NCBI GenBank assembly: GCA_025055075.1
Contig: JANWYV010000004.1
Coordinates: 1 to 64,000, forward strand
Origin: Blastocatellia bacterium
GTDB lineage: Bacteria; Acidobacteriota; Blastocatellia; HR10
Reading direction: 5' to 3'
Length of the DNA stretch: 64,000 bases
In this document: positions 63,543 to 64,000 of the stretch, piece by piece
Numbering within the stretch: position 1 is the first letter of the stretch
Layout: each line of letters begins with the position of its first letter
Made by a program: the position numbers and the translations under genes
The notes under the pieces: generated by a model
What the model was told of the DNA's origin: nothing
What the model saw: the letters and a program-made list of their open reading frames with translations, nothing else
The model's database searches: none

Positions 63543-64000
63543 ATGCCCGATCTTTCGATCGTCATCGTGAGCTACAATACGCGCGAGCTGACGGAGCGCT
63601 GCCTGCGCTCTCTCTTCGCCTTCACGCGCGATCTTCCGATCGAAGTCATCGTCGTGGACAACGCGTCCGAAGACGGTACGGCCCGCCGAGTGCGAGAGGA
63701 ATTCCCCGACATCCAGCTCGTCGAGAATACGACGAATGTGGGATTCGCGCGCGCCTGCAATCAGGGCTTACGGCGAGCACGCGGGCGATACCTCATGTTG
63801 CTGAACAGCGACACGGAATTGTGCGCAGACGTGCTCGGCCCACTGCTTCGTCGGCTCGATGCCCATCCGGAGGTCGGCGCGGCCGGCCCCCGATTGATCT
63901 ACCCGGACGGGCGCACACAGCATTATTCGGCAGCGCGCGCGAAATCTCTGCTGGGGACGCTCGCCCAATACAGTATCCCCCGGCGCCGCGAGATCCCCCT
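63543..64000 (+). CDS. GT2-family glycosyltransferase (5' part; runs off the window)
   Basis: About 152 codons are present and open to the window's end. The GT-A fold is clear: LSIVIVSYNTRELTERCL, EVIVVDNASEDGT and NVGFARACNQGLRRARGRYLMLLNSDTEL, the last containing the DxD-like metal site. It then has AAGPRLIYPDGRTQ, as in rhamnosyl- and other glycosyltransferases of surface-polysaccharide synthesis. The acceptor and donor are unknown. Confidence 0.88.
   Translation, partial: MPDLSIVIVSYNTRELTERCLRSLFAFTRDLPIEVIVVDNASEDGTARRVREEFPDIQLVENTTNVGFARACNQGLRRARGRYLMLLNSDTELCADVLGPLLRRLDAHPEVGAAGPRLIYPDGRTQHYSAARAKSLLGTLAQYSIPRRREIP

Noticed and set aside
1-64000. CRISPR arrays, insertion sequences, integrases, attachment sites or prophage genes
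   Set aside because: No regularly spaced direct repeats, transposase motifs or recombinase genes were seen; all large coding regions are ordinary chromosomal families.

Overview
This 64 kb window is a gene-dense bacterial chromosome segment of high GC content, with many 4-bp stop/start overlaps and almost no mobile DNA. Heptose kinase and heptosyltransferase-type genes, an O-antigen-ligase-type polymerase and an outer-membrane receptor with an N-terminal carboxypeptidase-regulatory domain indicate a Gram-negative cell. The Oar-like receptor, HslUV and the overall gene content fit Acidobacteriota best, but that placement is an inference from gene content. No rRNA, tRNA, CRISPR array, transposase or prophage gene was recognised.

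Layout. Positions 390-8788 (minus strand) hold alanine dehydrogenase, an aldehyde dehydrogenase and a small membrane-anchored diheme c-type cytochrome. These are followed by a compact M16 protease / MBL hydrolase / purB-purS-purQ / patatin operon. At 8955 an acyl-CoA dehydrogenase runs head-on into an LPS-heptose block (hldA kinase, GT9 heptosyltransferase, Trm112, a second GT9 and an unknown 162-aa protein; 10140-14137). From 14279 to 20381 (plus strand) come hslVU, a fibronectin-III lipoprotein, an FAH-family enzyme, a HOGA1-like aldolase, a dicluster ferredoxin and a family 5 uracil-DNA glycosylase.

Positions 20469-27079 hold the most distinctive locus. It encodes a GT4 glycosyltransferase fused to an (alpha/alpha)6-barrel domain, two tandem GH130 mannoside-phosphorylase-like proteins, a second GT4 and a GH5-like glycosidase, all on one strand. 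It looks like a self-contained pathway for making and recycling a mannose-containing glycan or glycoside, with the product unknown. Facing it (27425-32726, minus) are a GT4, two radical SAM/SPASM proteins and a GT-C membrane glycosyltransferase.

Positions 32729-38585 (minus) carry thpR, rarA and the conserved translation/secretion operon ffh-rpsP-khpA-rimM-trmD-rplS. A secreted small protein and a phosphoribosyltransferase follow. Then comes a surface-polysaccharide operon (39876-47191, minus: five GT4 enzymes and one polymerase/ligase, most joined by 4-bp overlaps) with an M50B-like membrane protease upstream. From 48007 (plus strand) there are doxX, an enoyl-CoA hydratase, cstA, a histone-deacetylase-family protein, an Oar-like receptor, a dnaJ with HPE in place of HPD, phoH, ybeY, a CNNM/CorC-type protein and era. 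The right end holds an NHLRC2-like thioredoxin/NHL protein, two small membrane proteins, an S26-like peptidase homologue with threonine at the nucleophile position, and the start of a GT2 glycosyltransferase that leaves the window.
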